Shown here piece by piece: positions 1-6,195 of a stretch of DNA of 13,971 nucleotides. The first letter of the stretch is position 1, and the number at the start of each line of letters is the position of its first letter. Below the pieces are notes generated by a model. The model was not told the origin of the DNA, searched no databases, and worked only from the letters and a program-made list of their open reading frames with translations. This DNA comes from JBBTXM01 sp038062255 (GTDB taxonomy: Bacteria > Patescibacteriota > Minisyncoccia > UBA11713 > 2-01-FULL-45-33): contig JBBTXM010000034.1 in the NCBI GenBank assembly GCA_038062255.1, forward strand, positions 1-13,971, written 5' to 3'. A program made the position numbers and the translations under genes.

Positions 1-14
1 TGCCACGGAGCCTA

Positions 15-52
15 ACAACATTCTAACATTCTGCAGAATGTTAGAATGTTGT
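15..52. repeat. 38-bp perfect palindrome
   Basis: Every base from 15 to 33 pairs with its partner from 34 to 52 with no spacer. Each arm holds two copies of an ACATTCT-type motif; the right arm reads AGAATGTTAGAATGTTGT. Each arm contains TGTTAGAAT, which fits an extended -10 element (TGnTAnnnT), so the palindrome presents divergent -10 boxes. A related stretch, AATGTTAGAATATTGG, occurs after the tRNA at 10483. It could be a protein-binding site, a dispersed repeat or an RNA hairpin if transcribed. The symmetry is certain; the role is unknown. Confidence 0.85.
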
Positions 53-64
53 GGAAAACAAAAA

Positions 65-90
65 AGCCCATCGAAAGTGGGCTAGTTTTT
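65..90. terminator. Bidirectional intrinsic terminator
   Basis: AGCCCAT (65-71) pairs with GTGGGCT (77-83), with one T-G wobble, around a CGAAA loop. There is an A-run on the left and a T-run on the right, so it can end transcription in both directions. The leftward gene's stop codon (84-82) lies in the right arm, so this probably ends that gene. Confidence 0.75.
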
Positions 91-345
91 GTCTAAAAAA
101 GCTGTTATTACGCAGTTGATTTCGTTTAAAATATATATTCTTTTTTCAAAAAGTATAAAGTGTTTAGGGGTATCGATTTGTAGCTTTCTTTTCATAACTT
201 CTTGTATTGACAATCTCCGGCCGTTTTTTATTTCTTTTATTACTCTTTCTCTGAGAGCATCGCCTTTTTCTTTGAAACCAAAACGCCGCATTATTTTTTC
301 AATGGCATGTTTTGAAATGAAAATCGAATCTCGATTGTCGCCCAT
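82..345 (-). CDS. Small hypothetical protein, possibly DUF4258/RelE-like
   Basis: This is an 87-residue basic protein with no signal peptide or membrane segment. The pattern FISKHAIEKIMRRFG near the N-terminus, followed by a helix, a basic stretch and hydrophobic strands ending in CVITAFLDKN, resembles the layout of DUF4258 and related RelE-fold toxins (S-x-HA-x(n)-R, then strands). That is a resemblance judged by eye, not an assignment. The start codon at 345 has only a weak upstream AGGA about 11 nt away. A minus-strand promoter is visible in the repeat element (TTGCAA 404-399, 17-bp spacer, TAGGAA 381-376). The gene is divergent from a PemK/MazF-like gene 100 bp away, so it is not in a standard antitoxin-toxin order. 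It ends in the bidirectional terminator. Confidence 0.6.
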   Translation of the reverse strand: MGDNRDSIFISKHAIEKIMRRFGFKEKGDALRERVIKEIKNGRRLSIQEVMKRKLQIDTPKHFILFEKRIYILNEINCVITAFLDKN

Positions 346-373
346 TATTTGAACATCCTGTTTTATCTAACGG

Positions 374-405
374 CATTCCTACCACACCCGCCAAATTTTT
401 GCAAG
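374..405. repeat. Divergent promoter element, copy 1
   Basis: This 32-bp stretch recurs at 1449-1480 with one mismatch, and both copies sit between divergent genes. It contains the self-complementary TTGCAA (399-404). Read leftwards this is a -35 box 17 bp from TAGGAA, preceded by TG (TGgTAGGAAT). The conserved spacer, not only the boxes, suggests a shared regulator or a recent duplication. Confidence 0.8.
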
Positions 406-409
406 GGTT

Positions 410-439
410 TTGAAAAATTTAATACTTTGGTGCTAGAAT
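410..439 (+). promoter_or_regulatory. Promoter of the PemK/MazF-like gene
   Basis: TTGAAA (410-415), an 18-bp spacer and TAGAAT (434-439), with an extended -10 TG at 431-432. The -10 ends 6 nt before the ATG at 446, so transcription should start at or next to the start codon, giving a leaderless mRNA. Confidence 0.6.
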
Positions 440-445
440 CTGGAA

Positions 446-841
446 ATGCCAAAAGATTTTGATAGATGGAATGGTTTGAAGAAAAATCTCAATGAAAAAC
501 AAGAAGATGATGATGGCCCGTTTCCAAAAGAGAGATGGGTTTGGCTTTGTTCTATCGGAACCAATATCGGATTTGAACAAGATGGAACTGGAGAAGTATT
601 TGAACGTCCAGTACTGGTTGTAAAGAAGTTTAATAACAAAATGTATTGGGTTGTGCCATTGTCTACGAAACAAAAACATTATGATTTTTATTTCAACTTT
701 ACCGATCCCAATGGTCAAAAGTCATCAGCCATACTTGCTCAATTACGATTGGTTAGCACGAAACGATTTATACGAGATATGTATATTTTTCCAGAAAGTA
801 TTTTTAAAGAAATTCTCACAAAATTAAAGGACTTTTTATAA
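446..841 (+). CDS. PemK/MazF-family toxin-like protein
   Basis: A 131-residue protein of the PemK/MazF fold, a family that mostly comprises sequence-specific mRNA endoribonucleases of type II toxin-antitoxin systems. Visible family marks are GTNIGFEQDG (38-47), ERPVLVVK (53-60, with the usual Arg), VVPLST (69-74, with the usual Thr) and SSAILAQLRLVSTKRF (93-108). An extra acidic and lysine-rich stretch of about 25 residues precedes the core. No MazE/PemI-like antitoxin gene lies directly upstream or downstream, so it is an orphan, or it is paired with an unusual antitoxin, or it has lost toxicity. The ATG is probably the first transcribed codon, and there is no Shine-Dalgarno site. Family assignment is firm; activity is inferred. 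Confidence 0.85.
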   Translation: MPKDFDRWNGLKKNLNEKQEDDDGPFPKERWVWLCSIGTNIGFEQDGTGEVFERPVLVVKKFNNKMYWVVPLSTKQKHYDFYFNFTDPNGQKSSAILAQLRLVSTKRFIRDMYIFPESIFKEILTKLKDFL

Positions 842-850
842 AAATCGAAA

Positions 851-870
851 CCCCTCCTTTTGGGGAGGGG
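851..870 (-). terminator. Hairpin downstream of the PemK/MazF-like gene
   Basis: CCCCTCC (851-857) pairs perfectly with GGAGGGG (864-870). There is no T-run on the right, but the left flank reads as a T-rich tail on the minus strand, so it would work best as a leftward terminator. It may still stabilise the 3' end of the rightward transcript. From 871 to 1006 I see no gene. Confidence 0.4.
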
Positions 871-1006
871 AATCTCGAGGCCCGAAGGCACTTTATGTTT
901 GAAGTATAGCAAGGTGGTATAAAAAGTCAATAGCCGGTGTGTATAACTCCTTTCCCATTCGTATAGCACTTCAAAAAATGTCACGGGCGTAGGAGGAAAA
1001 GAAAGT

Positions 1007-1031
1007 GCCCGATTATGAAATCGGGCTTTTT
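1007..1031. terminator. Intrinsic terminator
   Basis: GCCCGATT (1007-1014) pairs perfectly with AATCGGGC (1019-1026) around ATGA and is followed by TTTTT. The left flank is A/G-rich, so it can also act leftwards. It lies directly beyond the stop codon of the leftward gene at 1038 and closes that gene. Confidence 0.75.
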
Positions 1032-1037
1032 GGTAAC

Positions 1038-1412
1038 CTATTGAATTTCCTCAAAACTGACAATCCTTTTTTGAGGAAAACTTATTCCCACTCTTTGGCA
1101 TGCATGCGTTATGTTTAATCCCTCTACTTCTTGGCTCGTTCCATTTTTCCAATGAAGCAAAAATCTCTTGAATTTTCCTGTCATGAAGCTATCATATTCT
1201 AAAATTTTTTCTATTGCCCAGTTCAGCGCGGAAAGTTCCCGTCTGTCCAAATCAAATTTCTTTTGCAGGGAATTAGATAAGCGACCGTTTTCTGTTAAAA
1301 TTACTTCTTTCTCTCCAATTTTTCTTTCTAAGAATTCTACTCTGCGTTGAAGAAATTCTAACTTTTTTCGGCCTTCTCTTCCAGAAAAAGAAAGGTGTTC
1401 GGGGATTTCCAT
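1038..1412 (-). CDS. Hypothetical coiled-coil protein
   Basis: A 124-residue soluble protein that I do not recognise. Residues about 15-60 are charged with heptad-like hydrophobic spacing (RKKLEFLQRRVEFLERKIGE), consistent with a coiled coil. The C-terminal third, from about residue 90, is less helical. There is no signal peptide or membrane segment. The start is supported by a clear AAAGGAGC Shine-Dalgarno site about 6 nt upstream on the minus strand, which few genes in this window have. The promoter is probably in the second copy of the repeat element (TTGCAA 1479-1474, 17-bp spacer, TAGGAA 1456-1451). It is divergent from the MazG-like gene at 1507. Confidence 0.65.
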   Translation of the reverse strand: MEIPEHLSFSGREGRKKLEFLQRRVEFLERKIGEKEVILTENGRLSNSLQKKFDLDRRELSALNWAIEKILEYDSFMTGKFKRFLLHWKNGTSQEVEGLNITHACQRVGISFPQKRIVSFEEIQ

Positions 1413-1448
1413 TTTTTGCTCCTTTGCAATGCGCGGTTTCTTTCAAAA

Positions 1449-1480
1449 CATTCCTACCACACCCGCAAAATTTTTGCAAG
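1449..1480. repeat. Divergent promoter element, copy 2
   Basis: The second copy of the element at 374-405, with 31 of 32 bases the same. It again lies between two divergent genes and again offers a leftward TTGCAA-17-TAGGAA with an upstream TG. Here the same TTGCAA (1474-1479) also sits 15 bp from a rightward TATAAT, so one palindromic -35 could serve both strands. Confidence 0.8.
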
Positions 1481-1500
1481 TTCTATTATGTTGTTATAAT
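1474..1500 (+). promoter_or_regulatory. Promoter of the MazG-like gene
   Basis: TTGCAA (1474-1479), a short 15-bp spacer and a consensus TATAAT (1495-1500). The -10 ends 6 nt before the ATG at 1507, predicting a leaderless transcript and excluding a longer ORF start at 1429. Confidence 0.6.
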
Positions 1501-1506
1501 AAAGGC

Positions 1507-1809
1507 ATGAAATACAACAAGTTGGTTCGCGATAAAATTCCGGAATATATCAAAAACAAAGGCGGTGTTCCTATTGTCCGCGTTGCCAGCGAAACTGAGT
1601 ATTGGGAAAAGCTCAAAGAAAAACTAGCCGAAGAGGTTGAAGAATTCAGGCGCGATGAGACTCCGGAGGAGCTTGCCGACCTGCTTGAGGTGATAGAGGC
1701 CATAGCTGAATACAAAAGTTTTGATAAATCGATAATAGAAGAAATTAGAGCTAAAAAAGCCCAAGAAAGGGGCAAATTTAAGGACAGGATAATATTGCTA
1801 GAGTCTTAA
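1507..1809 (+). CDS. MazG-like nucleoside triphosphate pyrophosphohydrolase
   Basis: A 100-residue all-alpha NTP pyrophosphatase of the MazG/phosphoribosyl-ATP pyrophosphohydrolase superfamily. The N-terminus MKYNKLVRDKIPEYIKNKG is the hallmark of the small COG4997-type house-cleaning proteins. The metal-binding pattern is present: LAEEVEEF (E42, E43, E45, E46) followed by EELADLL (E55-x-x-D58). These proteins are thought to hydrolyse non-canonical NTPs; the substrate here is unknown. The upstream in-frame start at 1429 is rejected because it would place the promoter and repeat inside the gene, while the ATG at 1507 follows a TATAAT at leaderless spacing. The HisE role is unlikely because no histidine genes are nearby. 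Confidence 0.88.
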   Translation: MKYNKLVRDKIPEYIKNKGGVPIVRVASETEYWEKLKEKLAEEVEEFRRDETPEELADLLEVIEAIAEYKSFDKSIIEEIRAKKAQERGKFKDRIILLES

Positions 1810-1827
1810 TATAGAAAATCTTCAATA

Positions 1828-1888
1828 TTGACTTTTCCTGTCCATCTGCTATACTATTGACATAGCCTGTTATATATGTTGTTATACA
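1828..1888 (+). promoter_or_regulatory. Tandem promoters before the glucosaminidase-like gene
   Basis: The first is TTGACT (1828-1833), 16 bp, TGcTATACT (-10 at 1850-1855). The second is a consensus TTGACA (1857-1862) with TATACA (1883-1888), but its 20-bp spacer is long. The first is the better match. Transcripts would have an untranslated leader of about 40-65 nt. Confidence 0.5.
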
Positions 1889-1925
1889 GAATTGTGCGGG
1901 TTTTGCGGAGCGAATACCGCTTTAA

Positions 1926-2468
1926 ATGGATACTAAAAAACTTTTAAGATTTGCCTCATTTGTTCCTATTTTGGCCTTAAATCTAAACATCACTCTCTGG
2001 GATATTCAAAGCCAGATTCCGGTTTTAGCGCCAAATTTTATTATTGAAGAGGAAATGGCAATGACCATAACGCTGAAAGAAAGAGCCGAAGCTATCGACA
2101 GATACTTTGGCGAACGAGGCATGCCTCTTGTGGGCCATGGCATGAAGATGATTGAAGAAGCCGAAAAGCATGACCTCGATTGGAGGCTTTTGCCCGCGAT
2201 TGCCGTGCAGGAATCTGGCGGTGGAAAGCACGCTATTTGGAGGTGTAAAAATAATCCTTTTGGATGGGCGTCTTGCGATGTTAAGTTTGAAAGCACCGAA
2301 AAGGCTATAGAAGTTGTCGCTTTGAACCTGGCTGGAGGCAATCCGAAGACCGAAAAGTACTACAAAAACAAAGATTCAAAAGAAAAGTTATATTATTACA
2401 ATGGCACCGTAGTTCCTAAATATCCACAAGTGGTATTGTCTATTATGGAAGCCATTGATAAGATATAA
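1926..2468 (+). CDS. Secreted glucosaminidase/lysozyme-like protein
   Basis: A 180-residue protein with an N-terminal hydrophobic segment (about residues 8-25) acting as signal peptide or anchor. The domain from about residue 55 resembles the mannosyl-glycoprotein endo-beta-N-acetylglucosaminidase/lysozyme fold: LLPAIAVQESGGGKH (88-102, with the likely catalytic Glu96) and NNPFGW (109-114), then YYYNGTVVPKYPQVV near the end. Members cut peptidoglycan glycan strands, which would happen outside the membrane here. It is short for the family and has no recognisable cell-wall-binding repeat. The start at 1926 is chosen because it supplies the signal segment; no clear Shine-Dalgarno site is seen. 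The next gene starts 4 nt after its stop, which suggests co-transcription. Confidence 0.75.
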   Translation: MDTKKLLRFASFVPILALNLNITLWDIQSQIPVLAPNFIIEEEMAMTITLKERAEAIDRYFGERGMPLVGHGMKMIEEAEKHDLDWRLLPAIAVQESGGGKHAIWRCKNNPFGWASCDVKFESTEKAIEVVALNLAGGNPKTEKYYKNKDSKEKLYYYNGTVVPKYPQVVLSIMEAIDKI

Positions 2469-2472
2469 CAAT

Positions 2473-3189
2473 ATGGCGAATAAACTAAAGACCGCAATTT
2501 TTACAGGAGCGGCAATTATCTTGCCTTTTGTTGCGTTTGCCCAAGGGCACGAAGATATTCCTGCCGAGGCTCAAATGTTGAAGGCTCAAGAGGTTAGGCA
2601 AAAAGCGCAGGAGATTAAAAGAGAGGTAAAAGCTGAAAATAAAAATATTAGAGTAGAAACTAGAAATCTTCCAAAAGAAGAAGTTAAAGAAAAGCGCGAA
2701 GCCGTGCGGACAGAAATCAAAGACAAAAGAGAAGAAATCCGCGATACAATAAAAGAAAAGCGCGAAGCCTTTAAAGACGAGGCCAAAGAGAGAATAAACG
2801 TTCTTAAAGAAAAGGTTAGCGAAGAACGCGCAAAGAAAATCGAAGCATTTTTTGGCGGTATGGTTCGAAAGTTTGAAGCGGCAATAAGCAGGCTCCGAAC
2901 TTTGGCAGACCGCATTGACTCCCGTTTAGATAAATTCGAAGACGAAGGCAAAGATGTTTCGGCCCTTCGAACCGCTTTAGACAACGCTCGAAATTCCATT
3001 GAGTCAGCCGAAGACGCTTTGGATAAGGCCAAAGAAGAATTTACGACATTTGCTTCTACCGAAAACCCAAAGGAATATTTTGAAAAGGTAAAAACCGTCG
3101 TTCACAACGTTTCCCAAAAGGTTCGCGAAGCTCACAAGGCTTTGGTTGACGTTATCAACTCTGTAAAAGGAGCTTCCACTCCACAATAA
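2473..3189 (+). CDS. Secreted coiled-coil protein
   Basis: A 238-residue protein with a good signal peptide (basic MANKLK, hydrophobic core, cleavage expected near AFA-Q at 23/24). The mature part is almost all charged helix: residues about 30-120 are Lys/Glu/Arg-rich (for example EVKEKREAVRTEIKDKREEI), consistent with a coiled coil or single alpha helix. A second helical bundle follows at about 130-230. No enzyme motif is visible. It is expected to be exported and may have a structural role in the envelope; that is inference. I prefer the ATG at 2473 over one six codons upstream (2455), because it starts the signal peptide and avoids overlap with the preceding gene. It is followed 3 nt later by another membrane-anchored protein. 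Confidence 0.75.
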   Translation: MANKLKTAIFTGAAIILPFVAFAQGHEDIPAEAQMLKAQEVRQKAQEIKREVKAENKNIRVETRNLPKEEVKEKREAVRTEIKDKREEIRDTIKEKREAFKDEAKERINVLKEKVSEERAKKIEAFFGGMVRKFEAAISRLRTLADRIDSRLDKFEDEGKDVSALRTALDNARNSIESAEDALDKAKEEFTTFASTENPKEYFEKVKTVVHNVSQKVREAHKALVDVINSVKGASTPQ

Positions 3190-3192
3190 TTT

Positions 3193-3468
3193 ATGGATAA
3201 TTTTGGACCACAACCTATGAATCAAAAAAAATCAAAAGCTTGGCTTGCGATAGTTATTATAATAGCTTTGGGGGCGCTGGCGTATCTTGTATATTACATG
3301 CGCGTATCTGTGCAGGAGCCTTCCCAGCCGATTGTAAATCAATTGGAATCTCAAGGAACATCCGACGAGGTTTCGGTAATTGAACAGGATTTATCCGGAA
3401 CCGCTCTTGAGGGGTTGGATAGCGAAGTTTCAGACATTGAAAAAGAACTCCAAAGCGCCGGCCTCTAA
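3193..3468 (+). CDS. Small membrane-anchored protein
   Basis: A 91-residue protein with one strong transmembrane segment (about residues 16-35, AWLAIVIIIALGALAYLVYY) after a short basic stretch. An acidic tail follows, with a short duplicated motif (VSVIEQDLSGTALEGL and VSDIEKELQSAGL). Such tails, spaced around D/E-D-L, recur in small exported proteins of this bacterial group, from memory. Function unknown. It starts 3 nt after the preceding coiled-coil gene and the two may act together in the envelope. A CCCCGT/ACGGGG hairpin begins at the base after its stop codon. Confidence 0.65.
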   Translation: MDNFGPQPMNQKKSKAWLAIVIIIALGALAYLVYYMRVSVQEPSQPIVNQLESQGTSDEVSVIEQDLSGTALEGLDSEVSDIEKELQSAGL

Positions 3469-4099
3469 CCCCGTAAAGCTTCGCCACGGGGCAAGTATTT
3501 TAAAAGAACTCAAAAAAGATTATTTGGGCGCAAAAATTGCGCTTAAGTACGGCAACAATATACAATTGCTAGTTGCCGTTATTTTGTCCGCCCAATGCAC
3601 CGATAAAAAGGTAAACGAAGTTACAGAGTCTCTTTTTAATAAATACAAAAGCGCTAGCGACTTTGCTAACGCAAATCCTAAGGTTTTGGAAAAAGAAATC
3701 CATTCCTGCGGTTTCTACCGGGCAAAGGCAAAAAGCATTATAGAATCTGCCAAAAAAATTCAAAAAGAATTCGGAGGAAAAGTTCCAAAAACGATTAAAG
3801 AAATTTTAACTCTGCGCGGAGTAGCCCGCAAAACGGCAAATGTTGTCTTGGGCAATGCTTACGGGGTGGTTGAAGGCATTGCCGTCGATACGCATGTAAA
3901 AAGATTCGCTGGCTACTGCGGACTTTCTACGCACAAAGACCCAGTAAAAATAGAACACGATTTAATGAGGCTTTTTCCCAAAAAAGATTGGTTTAAATTA
4001 ACATATATGATAATCGACCACGGCAGGTCGTGGCGCGCGAACAAAAAATCGCACTCTTCATGCGGAATTTGCAAATTTTGCCCGGCTTTTTTAAAGTAA
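3437..4099 (+). CDS. nth: Endonuclease III-like DNA glycosylase/AP lyase
   Basis: An HhH-GPD protein of the Nth family, which removes oxidised pyrimidines and cleaves abasic sites in base excision repair. Counting from the chosen start, the core runs from LLVAVILSAQCTDKKVNE through the helix-hairpin-helix LRGVARKTANVVLG (with the catalytic Lys) to AVDTHVKRF (with the catalytic Asp). The C-terminus is odd: the usual C-x6-C-x2-C-x5-C iron-sulfur motif is reduced to CGICKFC, and the first cysteine after HGR is missing (HGRSWRANKK). The start is uncertain. There is no ATG or GTG; TTG codons at 3380, 3407 and 3437 and an ATT at 3497 are the options. I use TTG 3437 because it gives 220 residues, near the family length. 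The gene overlaps the preceding small gene and is 4 nt from murD. Confidence 0.88.
   Translation: MKKNSKAPASNPVKLRHGASILKELKKDYLGAKIALKYGNNIQLLVAVILSAQCTDKKVNEVTESLFNKYKSASDFANANPKVLEKEIHSCGFYRAKAKSIIESAKKIQKEFGGKVPKTIKEILTLRGVARKTANVVLGNAYGVVEGIAVDTHVKRFAGYCGLSTHKDPVKIEHDLMRLFPKKDWFKLTYMIIDHGRSWRANKKSHSSCGICKFCPAFLK
3469..3491. repeat. Short inverted repeat at the nth start region
   Basis: CCCCGT (3469-3474) and ACGGGG (3486-3491) form a 6-bp stem around an 11-nt loop containing AAGCTT. It begins exactly after the stop of the small membrane protein and lies inside the 5' part of the nth reading frame. It may be a weak terminator or a dispersed palindromic repeat. Confidence 0.5.
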
Positions 4100-4103
4100 G
4101 TAT

Positions 4104-5273
4104 ATGAAAATAGCGATTTTGGGTTTTGGTCTTGAGGGAGAGTCTGCTTCGGAGTTTTTAAAAATAAAATATCCAAAAGCGCAGATTGAAATAAGAGATA
4201 AAAAATTCGGAGAAAACTATTTACAAGGCCTCGACAAGTTTAATTTAATTGTGCGTTCTCCGGGTATAAAATATTTAACTCCCGAAATTCAAAAAGCAAA
4301 AAAGCGCGGGGTTGAAATTTCCAGTCCTACTAAATTATTTTTTAAATTTAAAAAGGGGACAATAATAGGGGTAACTGGTACTAAAGGAAAGGGGACCACC
4401 TCCACGTTTATTTATAGTATTTTAAAAAAATCTGGAAAAGATGTTTACTTGGCAGGTAATATTGGGTACCCCGCTTTAGATATTTTACCAAAACTTAATA
4501 AAGACTCTGTTGCGGTTTTAGAGCTTTCTAGTTTTCAGCTTCAAGATTTGGTTTATTCTCCGGAAGTCGCCGTAGTTTTAGGTATTGCCCCAGACCATCT
4601 GGATAGCCACAAGAACATGCGCGAATATGTTGCGGCAAAATCAAATATTGCTCTTCATCAAAAAAAGAATAATGCAGTATTTTTTATAAAAAACGATAAA
4701 TATTCTAAATGGATTTCTCAAAAAAGTTGCGGTCAAAAATTCGCAATTGATACATCAGAAAATAGCGAGATTGCGTCTTGTGTTGCGCGATTTTTGGGGT
4801 GTAAAGAAAAACACATAAAAAGCGCTATAAAAAATTTTCCGGGCCTCCGGCAACACCAAGAATTTATAAAAGAAATTTCGGGTGTTCGATTTTATAATGA
4901 TTCGGCATCTACCAACCCAGTGTCAACCGCATACGCGATTGATATACTAACACCAGAAATTTTAATTGCCGGTGGTAAAACCAAGGGGTTTTCATATTCG
5001 TGGCTCAGAAAAACCATAACCCAAAAATCCCCTAAAAAAATAATACTTTTTGGTGAAAATAAATATGAAATTAAAAAAGCTCTTGGAGAAAAGGTATCTG
5101 TAAAAATTGTTGATAATTTGTCAGAAGCGGTAAGGTTTTCCTACGAATTTGCCGAAAGGGGTGATGTAATTTTATTTTCTCCGGGTTCGGCAAGTTTTGA
5201 TCAGTTCAAAAATTCCAAAGAACGCGGGGAAGAATTTAATAAACTTGTAAGAGAATTAAAAAAAATGCTATAA
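4104..5273 (+). CDS. murD: UDP-N-acetylmuramoylalanine--D-glutamate ligase
   Basis: A cytoplasmic Mur ligase that adds D-glutamate to UDP-MurNAc-L-Ala during peptidoglycan synthesis. An N-terminal nucleotide-binding motif (ILGFGLEGESASEFL) precedes the ATP loop GVTGTKGKGTTST (about 90-102), GNIG (118-121), the MurD-typical ELSSFQL, DHLDSH, and AAKSNI (holding the Lys expected to be carbamylated). RQHQEF, NDSASTNP and the C-terminal PGSASFDQFKNSKERGEEF follow. At 389 residues it is shorter than the usual about 440. In the motif usually written NDSKATN the Lys is replaced by Ala. The start is an ATG 4 nt after nth with no clear Shine-Dalgarno site, so translation is probably coupled. Confidence 0.92.
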   Translation: MKIAILGFGLEGESASEFLKIKYPKAQIEIRDKKFGENYLQGLDKFNLIVRSPGIKYLTPEIQKAKKRGVEISSPTKLFFKFKKGTIIGVTGTKGKGTTSTFIYSILKKSGKDVYLAGNIGYPALDILPKLNKDSVAVLELSSFQLQDLVYSPEVAVVLGIAPDHLDSHKNMREYVAAKSNIALHQKKNNAVFFIKNDKYSKWISQKSCGQKFAIDTSENSEIASCVARFLGCKEKHIKSAIKNFPGLRQHQEFIKEISGVRFYNDSASTNPVSTAYAIDILTPEILIAGGKTKGFSYSWLRKTITQKSPKKIILFGENKYEIKKALGEKVSVKIVDNLSEAVRFSYEFAERGDVILFSPGSASFDQFKNSKERGEEFNKLVRELKKML

Positions 5274-5301
5274 ATTATTTAGATTGAAAAAGGGGTGGCG
5301 A

Positions 5302-6168
5302 GTGGCTTCTGGATTTTTTGGCGGACAATTAGATGCGGATGATTTGGGGTTGTGGCGAGGCTGGGGGGTGTTTGAAGCTATGATGGCTCGCGGAAATTCA
5401 ATTTTTCACTTTAAAGAACACTGCGACCGACTGATAAGTTCATGCGAACGTTCGTATATCTCTATACCTAAAAATTTTTCTTCTGAAGTGTTGCGTTTAC
5501 AACTTTCAACTTCTTTGGGGGTTCAAAAACTTGATGAATCTATTGTAAAATTGATGATAACTCAAGGGGGTTCTGCCAACCACAAAACTCCAGAAAACGG
5601 CAAGTCTAATTGGTTTTATAGAATTTTGCCGTTTCCGGTTTCAAACCAAGAACCATTAAAATTGGTAGTCAAAAAAGCCGTCAAAAGCAACTTTCCAGAA
5701 ATAAAATCCACCGGTTCTTATCACGACGCAATGGTGTTGAAAGCTCAAGCCCAAAAAGAAGGATTTGATGATTTTTTATATTTTACATCAGAGACGGGAA
5801 TCAAAGAAACTTCTATGGCAAATATCTTTTTTGTGGTTCGAAGCCATGGACAAAGAGTTTTAATAACTCCGGAAGACAATATACTTCACGGAATTACCAG
5901 ATCTGTTGTTTTGTCTCTCGCAAAAGATGATACCGACATTTTTCATTGCGCGCTTACTTTGCCCAGTAGTCTTTTCTTGGAGAATCTGCTTTTTGAGGCA
6001 GAAGAATGTTTTTTGACATCCACAACTTTAGGAATAAAAGAGGTTGAGCGGATTCAACACGCAAACGGAAAAATTTATTATTTTAAAAAAACAGAAGCTA
6101 CAAATAAACTCAAAGAAAGATTTTTACAATATCGCGAAGAATATTTTCAAAAAAACACCCCGACTTAG
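5302..6168 (+). CDS. Class IV PLP-dependent aminotransferase
   Basis: A fold-type IV PLP enzyme of the branched-chain aminotransferase/4-amino-4-deoxychorismate lyase/D-amino acid aminotransferase group. Family marks in order: GVFEAMMARGNSIFHFKEHCDRL, the PLP Lys region IKSTGSYHDAMVLKAQAQKEGFDD, GIKETSMANIFFVV, ITPEDNILHGITRSVV and ECFLTSTTLGIKEVERI. The exact substrate cannot be told from sequence; position after murD makes a role in wall amino acids thinkable, but this is inference. I choose GTG 5302 (288 aa) because AAGGGG lies about 6 nt upstream; TTG 5284 is the alternative. The stop codon sits in the loop of a strong hairpin. Confidence 0.88.
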   Translation: MASGFFGGQLDADDLGLWRGWGVFEAMMARGNSIFHFKEHCDRLISSCERSYISIPKNFSSEVLRLQLSTSLGVQKLDESIVKLMITQGGSANHKTPENGKSNWFYRILPFPVSNQEPLKLVVKKAVKSNFPEIKSTGSYHDAMVLKAQAQKEGFDDFLYFTSETGIKETSMANIFFVVRSHGQRVLITPEDNILHGITRSVVLSLAKDDTDIFHCALTLPSSLFLENLLFEAEECFLTSTTLGIKEVERIQHANGKIYYFKKTEATNKLKERFLQYREEYFQKNTPT

Positions 6169-6178
6169 GTCGGGGTGT
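6155..6178. terminator. Hairpin spanning the aminotransferase stop codon
   Basis: ACACCCCGAC (6155-6164) pairs perfectly with GTCGGGGTGT (6169-6178) around TTAG, so the UAG stop is in the loop. The right side has only GTTATTAT, but the left side has an A-run, so the minus-strand reading is the better terminator. CCCCGAC/GTCGGGG also appears in the rplJ-rplL spacer, hinting at a repeat family. Confidence 0.55.
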
Positions 6179-6195
6179 GTTATTATAAATAGATT

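Noticed and set aside
89..352. Plus-strand frame opposite the small leftward gene
   Set aside because: It is Ser/Ile/Phe-rich with no start signal; the leftward frame has a promoter and a terminator and reads as a soluble protein.
1429..1506. A 26-codon N-terminal extension of the MazG-like gene
   Set aside because: It would put the repeat element and TATAAT inside the gene, and the family begins at MKYNKLVRDK.
1507..1809. HisE (phosphoribosyl-ATP pyrophosphohydrolase in histidine synthesis)
   Set aside because: The N-terminal LVRDKIPEYI pattern fits house-cleaning MazG-like proteins and no his genes are present.
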